Assembly: GCA_902494245.1 (NCBI GenBank)
Contig: CABUSR010000001.1
Coordinates: 19,755-83,754 of the forward strand
Direction: 5' to 3'
From: an uncultured Collinsella sp.
Lineage (GTDB): Bacteria > Actinomycetota > Coriobacteriia > Coriobacteriales > Coriobacteriaceae
DNA: 64,000 bases
Shown: positions 60,321 to 64,000 of the stretch, piece by piece
Position numbering within the stretch: the first letter of the stretch is position 1
Layout of the letters: every line of letters begins with the position of its first letter
Position numbers and translations under genes: made by a program
Notes under the pieces: model-generated
What the model saw: only the letters and a program-made list of their open reading frames with translations
Database searches by the model: none
Told to the model about the DNA's origin: nothing

Positions 60321-61538
60321 TCAACGGTCATCGTCCTTCAGCAAGCGCCACAGCGTTGTACGGCTTATGCCCAGCACCTCCGCCGCACGGGTTCGGTTGC
60401 CGTGGAGATGGTCTACAACCAGATGCGCGATATCTCGCTCGGTATCGGCCAGCGGTCGCAGGATATACAGGTCACTTTCGAGCGTCGGGGCGCCAAAGGT
60501 TGCGGTCTTAATCACGTCCTCTTGGGCGAGCACTTCCTCCGCCACAGCGCGGTCCACCGTGCCCGCCCCCACCAATATATACAGTCGTTCCGAGACCTCG
60601 CGGAGCTGCAGATAATTGCGCGGCCAGCGGTAAGCATCGAGCGTCTTCGTCGCCGCGACAGACAGCGTGGGCGCTGCCGTTCCAAATGCATCAGCGAGAT
60701 ATTCCAAATAGCGCGCAGCCTTCGTCGACGCGGCTCCCTGTTCGGCGATTGCCGGCGCCACGCTCACCGCACAGGCGAAGCGCTCGGACACAAAGGCGGC
60801 TTGATCACTTTCGCTGCCGCCCGGCATGTCATTCGCCGTCAGCACCACATGGCAGCGCGTCGCCAACGCGGTGTCGGCCATCGTGGAAACGAGCTCGCGA
60901 AGGCGCTGGGGACCAACCGCGTTCCAGCCCTCAATGCAAAGTGTCAGCCCCGTTTGGAACAGCGGCGATTCGGAGCTTTTGAGCACATGGCGCCAACCGC
61001 GCTCGGTGAGCTCATCGAGCGCGACGGAAACAAAGGGCTGATCGGCAAAAGGACCGTCCAGATAGAGGCGCTTGGCGATCTCGACCTGACCCGCTCCCAG
61101 CTCGCCCTCGAGCATAAGGGGCACACCGCGCGCGTAGCTCTCGGCAAGCGGTGCAGCCACTGAAGCCGCTCCCTCAACGATGCCGTACGCGCTCGATTCG
61201 TAGCGGGCCTCAACTTCGTCGGCGTTGAGCCACTCGACGCCCGCATGCGCCGCGGCACCGCGCACCTCGCGGACCACGACGGCCCAAAGGCCCCCGCCCT
61301 CTTTGTCGGTAGGGCGAACGGTCAGGCTCAGGCGCGTACCCGCACGCCCCATAACAAGACGCGCGCCGTCTCCTATACGGTCGAGGCGTTCGGCAACAAA
61401 AGCCGCCACATCCCGCTCAAGCGCCGCGTCATTCATGGTCGAGATCGCGACGTCCCCACGCGCATCGATTGCCAATGCCGATGCCCCGGCAGCAGCTAGG
61501 GCATCGGTCAAGATGTTCAGCTTGGCATCGCTATCCAT
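60321..61538 (-). CDS. Degenerate PrpR/enhancer-binding-protein-like regulator
   Basis: A 405-residue protein that resembles bacterial enhancer-binding proteins with degenerate ATPase features. The region aligning with Walker A reads LEGELGAGQVEIAKRLYLD, where the Gly-Lys-Ser/Thr is missing, and I find no GAFTGA loop for sigma-54 contact. The C-terminus has a Fis-type helix-turn-helix (RTRAAEVLGISRTTLWRLLKDD) after VVDHLHGN. The N-terminal ~170 residues may be a sensory domain. It probably binds DNA without ATP-driven sigma-54 activation. ATG 61538 follows AGGGGC; an in-frame upstream start at 61739 adds non-conserved sequence. Confidence 0.75.
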   Translation of the reverse strand: MDSDAKLNILTDALAAAGASALAIDARGDVAISTMNDAALERDVAAFVAERLDRIGDGARLVMGRAGTRLSLTVRPTDKEGGGLWAVVVREVRGAAAHAGVEWLNADEVEARYESSAYGIVEGAASVAAPLAESYARGVPLMLEGELGAGQVEIAKRLYLDGPFADQPFVSVALDELTERGWRHVLKSSESPLFQTGLTLCIEGWNAVGPQRLRELVSTMADTALATRCHVVLTANDMPGGSESDQAAFVSERFACAVSVAPAIAEQGAASTKAARYLEYLADAFGTAAPTLSVAATKTLDAYRWPRNYLQLREVSERLYILVGAGTVDRAVAEEVLAQEDVIKTATFGAPTLESDLYILRPLADTERDIAHLVVDHLHGNRTRAAEVLGISRTTLWRLLKDDDR

Positions 61539-61804
61539 GATTTGCCCCTGTCTGCAGCGACGTGCAACCGCCGGCGGTCGCACGACCGAGTGTTTCAAAA
61601 TTGAACGATATTGCTCACCAAACACTATAGGGCAGAAAGCGCCGTCCTGCGAGTATAGGTGTTGCCCCGCATCGCCATCCTGGCGGGGCGATAAGAGCTC
61701 TTCGGGACCTATAAACCTGCGGACAAGCCATACCCGCAAGAGCTCCTATCGCTCCACCGCGGACGTGCGCTCACCAGCAACCAGTACGCAAATAAGCTAC
61801 TTCT

Positions 61805-62839
61805 CTACCAGATTCCCAGCACGTGCTGCATTCCTAAACTCATGCACGCAATGCCAATCCAGCAGCAAAAGCCCAATGCGATGGGCTTGCCGCCTTTTTT
61901 GACCAGCTCGACGATATCGGTATTAAAACCAATAGCCGCCATGGCCATCACAATAAAGAACTTCGACAGCTCCTTGATGGGCGCCGTAAAGGACGCGGGA
62001 AGCTGAAGCACCGTGGTGATTACGCTCGCCAGCACAAAGAACAGCACAAACATGGGAAACGCGCGTTTAAGCGAGAACGTGCTTTTGGCGTCGCCTCCGG
62101 CCTTGCGTGCCAGATGCATCTGCCAGCACGCGAGGACCAACGTGATGGGAATGATGGCCAGCGTCCTGGTGAGCTTGACCACCGTGGCGCTCTCGAGCAC
62201 ATTAGCGCCGGGATGCATGCTGTCCCAAGCGCTCGCCGCAGCCGTTACGGACGAGGTGTCGTTGATGGCGGTGCCGGCAAACAGGCCAAAGCCCTCGTTG
62301 GTCAGCCCGAGCATGCCGCCGAGCGTCGGAAACACGAGCGCCGCGATAACGTTAAACAGGAAGATGACCGAAATGGCCTGGGCAATCTCGCGATCGTCGG
62401 CATCGATGACGGGTGCGGTCGCGGCGATGGCAGAACCGCCGCAAATCGACGAACCCACACCCACAAGCGTCGCAATCTTGCTCGGCACGTTCATGACGCG
62501 GCAGAGCACGAAGGCGATGACAAGCGAGGTCGAGATCGTCGCCACGATAATCGGCAGCGACTGGGCGCCCTTGGACAGAATCTGGGAGAGGTTCATGCCA
62601 AAGCCAAGCAGGATAACCGCGTACTGCAAGACTTTTTTGGACGTATAGGTGACGCCGGCGGCGAGCTGATCGCGACGATTCTTGGGAAAGACGAGCGCCA
62701 GGACCATGCCAAAGAGGATGGCAAATACCGGCCCGCCGACCACCTCGATTTGTTTGCCGAGCAACGTCGCGGGGATAGCGATGATCAGGCAGAACAAGAC
62801 GCCCTTCCAGCGCTCGCGTACGATATTCGCCAGTTGCAT
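61805..62839 (-). CDS. YeiH family (UPF0324) membrane protein
   Basis: A 344-residue membrane protein with about ten hydrophobic segments. Family blocks: GVGSSICGGSAIAATAPVI, ISVIFLFNVIAALVFPTLG, GLFAGTAINDTSSVTAA, and KFFIVMAMAAIGFNTDI at the C-terminal half. YeiH proteins are putative anion (sulfate-type) exporters; substrate unproven. ATG 62839 follows GAAGGAATCCCAT. Divergent from the GntR regulator gene, which may control it. Confidence 0.9.
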   Translation of the reverse strand: MQLANIVRERWKGVLFCLIIAIPATLLGKQIEVVGGPVFAILFGMVLALVFPKNRRDQLAAGVTYTSKKVLQYAVILLGFGMNLSQILSKGAQSLPIIVATISTSLVIAFVLCRVMNVPSKIATLVGVGSSICGGSAIAATAPVIDADDREIAQAISVIFLFNVIAALVFPTLGGMLGLTNEGFGLFAGTAINDTSSVTAAASAWDSMHPGANVLESATVVKLTRTLAIIPITLVLACWQMHLARKAGGDAKSTFSLKRAFPMFVLFFVLASVITTVLQLPASFTAPIKELSKFFIVMAMAAIGFNTDIVELVKKGGKPIALGFCCWIGIACMSLGMQHVLGIW

Positions 62840-63032
62840 ATGGGATTCCTTCTTTCTATTTCACGTTTGCGACGGCTTATGATACGGCAACATTGAGCAC
62901 AGCCTTGCGTAAACACAAACTAAGATGCCGCAATGGTTCTCAGGCAACAGCCGAATTACCCACCGCGGAAAGCTGATTCGCGGCATAATTAACAACTGAC
63001 ATATGAGTGTGATAGAACAGTTGCGAGGCGCT

Positions 63033-63734
63033 ATGGAAGAATCGATGCACGTTGGCGAGCAGGAAATGAGCCTACAGGACCAGTCCTACCACACCATTCG
63101 ACGCAAAATCGTTTACCTGGACTACAAGCCGGGCGAAAAACTGGGCGTCAAGCAGCTTTGCGACGACTTGGATATGGGGCGCACCCCTGTGCGCGAGGCA
63201 CTGGTGCGTCTGGCGCAAGAGGGCCTGGTGCGCACCGTGCCCCAAAGCGGCACCTATGTTTCGCCCATCAACCTCACCCTTGCCGAAAGCGCCTGCTATA
63301 TTCGCGAACACCTTGAAAAGCAGGTGATTGTGGAGTGCTGCGCCCGCGCTACCTCGGCAGGCATCGAGCAGCTCGACCGAGCCATCGCGCTGCAGGAAAA
63401 GGCCATGGCCGAAGAGGATCGCATCGGATTCTTTTTAAGCGACAACCTCATGCACCGCATGATCTTTAGCATCGCGTGCCGCAGCACCGTGTGGTCATGG
63501 CTCGAGGAGACCAATGCCGACCTGGAGCGATTCCGCTGGCTGCGTGCCGCCACGCAGACGCTCGACAATCAGGAGACTGTTAACGAGCACAAGCAAATCC
63601 GCCGCGCCATCGCCGGTCGCGATCCTATCGAGGCGAGCTTTTTGGTCAGCAAGCACCTGCATATGATGTTTCGCAACCAGACCGAGGTCCTGGACCAGTT
63701 CCCCGAGTACTTCGAGACCAGCAAGCTCCGCTAA
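63033..63734 (+). CDS. GntR family regulator, FadR (FCD) subgroup
   Basis: A 233-residue regulator. The winged helix includes LGVKQLCDDLDMGRTPVREALVRLAQEGLVRTV, followed by an all-helical FCD domain with the ligand-binding Asp/His pattern (DNLMHRMIFSIA, NEHKQIRRAI). I chose ATG 63033, which has GCGAGG four bases upstream; ATG 63003 has no site but could be used on a near-leaderless transcript. FCD regulators sense carboxylates and metal. Divergent from the YeiH gene. Confidence 0.9.
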   Translation: MEESMHVGEQEMSLQDQSYHTIRRKIVYLDYKPGEKLGVKQLCDDLDMGRTPVREALVRLAQEGLVRTVPQSGTYVSPINLTLAESACYIREHLEKQVIVECCARATSAGIEQLDRAIALQEKAMAEEDRIGFFLSDNLMHRMIFSIACRSTVWSWLEETNADLERFRWLRAATQTLDNQETVNEHKQIRRAIAGRDPIEASFLVSKHLHMMFRNQTEVLDQFPEYFETSKLR

Positions 63735-63770
63735 CCTGCCAAATAGGGACAGGTTTATTTTGGCAGGTTT
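63734..63770 (+). terminator. Terminator of the GntR gene, GGGAC-core palindrome
   Basis: ACCTGCCAAA pairs with TTTGGCAGGT around TAGGGACAGGTTTAT, followed by TTT. It overlaps the last base of the stop codon. Confidence 0.8.
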
Positions 63771-63814
63771 TATCTGGGCAAATGCAACAAGGCCCGGCTC
63801 CGCTACATGAACTG

Positions 63815-63846
63815 CCTCCCATTTCTTGGACATGAGAAATGGGAGG
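63815..63846 (+). promoter_or_regulatory. Hairpin hiding the transposase ribosome binding site
   Basis: CCTCCCATTTCT pairs perfectly with AGAAATGGGAGG over 12 bp with an 8-base loop. The right arm contains the GGGAGG site for the orfA start. Transcripts entering from outside the element would fold and mask the site, while a transcript starting inside the left repeat would not. Confidence 0.65.
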
Positions 63847-63854
63847 CTTTCTTT

Positions 63855-64000
63855 ATGCGTGTTGATTTGAGGGTGAAGCATGATGTCGAGGCCAGGAAGG
63901 CGGCCATAGGGCTCTTCGAGCTCGGGCACGGGTATAAATCTGCCGCGATTGCCCTTTCGCTTCCCGCGGAAGCCGTGAGAAGATGGCAGGAGATATACCG
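63855..64000 (+). CDS. IS3-family transposase orfA, N-terminal part
   Basis: 48 codons are visible. The product begins MRVDLRVKHDVEARKAAIGL and continues with FELGHGYKSAAIALSLPAEAVRRW, a helix-turn-helix of the IS150/IS3 orfA type that binds the terminal repeats. The ATG lies behind GGGAGG. The frame is open to the window edge. Confidence 0.85.
   Translation, partial: MRVDLRVKHDVEARKAAIGLFELGHGYKSAAIALSLPAEAVRRWQEIY

Larger units (their letters stand above)
63808..64000 (+). mobile_element. Left end of an IS3-family insertion sequence (partial)
   Basis: TGAACTGCCTCCCATTTCTT at 63808 fits the left inverted repeats of IS3/IS150-group elements (TG, an ACTG-type start, and TTGGACA about 20 bases in). 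The orfA transposase frame begins 47 bases in and runs off the window. The right end is not visible. Confidence 0.8.

Overview
This window is chromosomal DNA from a high-GC bacterium. Codon use is strongly GC-biased, genes are tightly packed, and several proteins have actinobacterial features: an LAxTG-type sortase signal, a LemA/TetR pair and a small SRP RNA. The many intergenic palindromes built around a GGGAC core point to the Coriobacteriia, most likely Collinsella or a close relative. The genus is an inference from overall style; no 16S gene is present.

Layout. 0-8.5 kb (mostly minus strand): release factor prfA, an M20 peptidase, a polar amino-acid ABC importer (ATPase, permease, Tat-type lipoprotein binding protein), a galactose-mutarotase-like protein and an unknown membrane protein. 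8.7-12 kb: MFS exporter, low-molecular-weight phosphatase, TIGR04076-like protein coupled to a pyridoxal-kinase-like gene. 12-16.3 kb: MarR regulator plus a heterodimeric ABC exporter. 16.5-21 kb: a LysR gene divergent from a catabolic operon (SDR dehydrogenase, OFA-type MFS carrier, Gfo/Idh/MocA dehydrogenase). 21-28 kb: Tex, TalC-type transaldolase, HAD phosphatase, RlmKL. 28-33 kb: a potassium locus with Kup, a small membrane protein and a truncated KdpD with KdpE. 33-36.6 kb: nitroreductase and an LtaS-like sulfatase-fold enzyme. 36.6-42 kb: a 1362-residue wall-anchored surface protein bracketed by two homologous hairpin-repeat arrays and two inverted copies of a long hairpin with an almost identical loop. 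42-49 kb: flavodoxin-like protein, a second heterodimeric ABC exporter, SRP RNA, a TadA-glycerate kinase fusion and tRNA-Ser. 49-54 kb: TetR/LemA pair, ilvE, DedA, CysE. 54-58.4 kb: a third ABC exporter pair with its own MarR gene. 58.4-64 kb: small unknown proteins, a nitroreductase, a degenerate PrpR-like regulator, a YeiH-type transporter, a GntR regulator and the left end of an IS3-family element running off the edge.

The most unusual content is between the genes. I see at least six families of repeated structured elements: (1) a roughly 100-nt element with two hairpins whose stems covary, in three copies on the minus strand; (2) long hairpins with 20-32 bp arms, mostly at gene 3' ends, two of which share a ~72-nt loop while their stems differ by matched changes; (3) 61-63 bp tandem hairpin units either side of the surface protein gene; (4) a MITE-like element with long terminal inverted repeats; (5) a ~162-bp element ending in CTATCTACTACGTTT; (6) GGGAC-core palindromes. 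The surface-protein cassette and family (1) are the best candidates for undescribed biology. All functions are read from sequence motifs; nothing was searched against a database.
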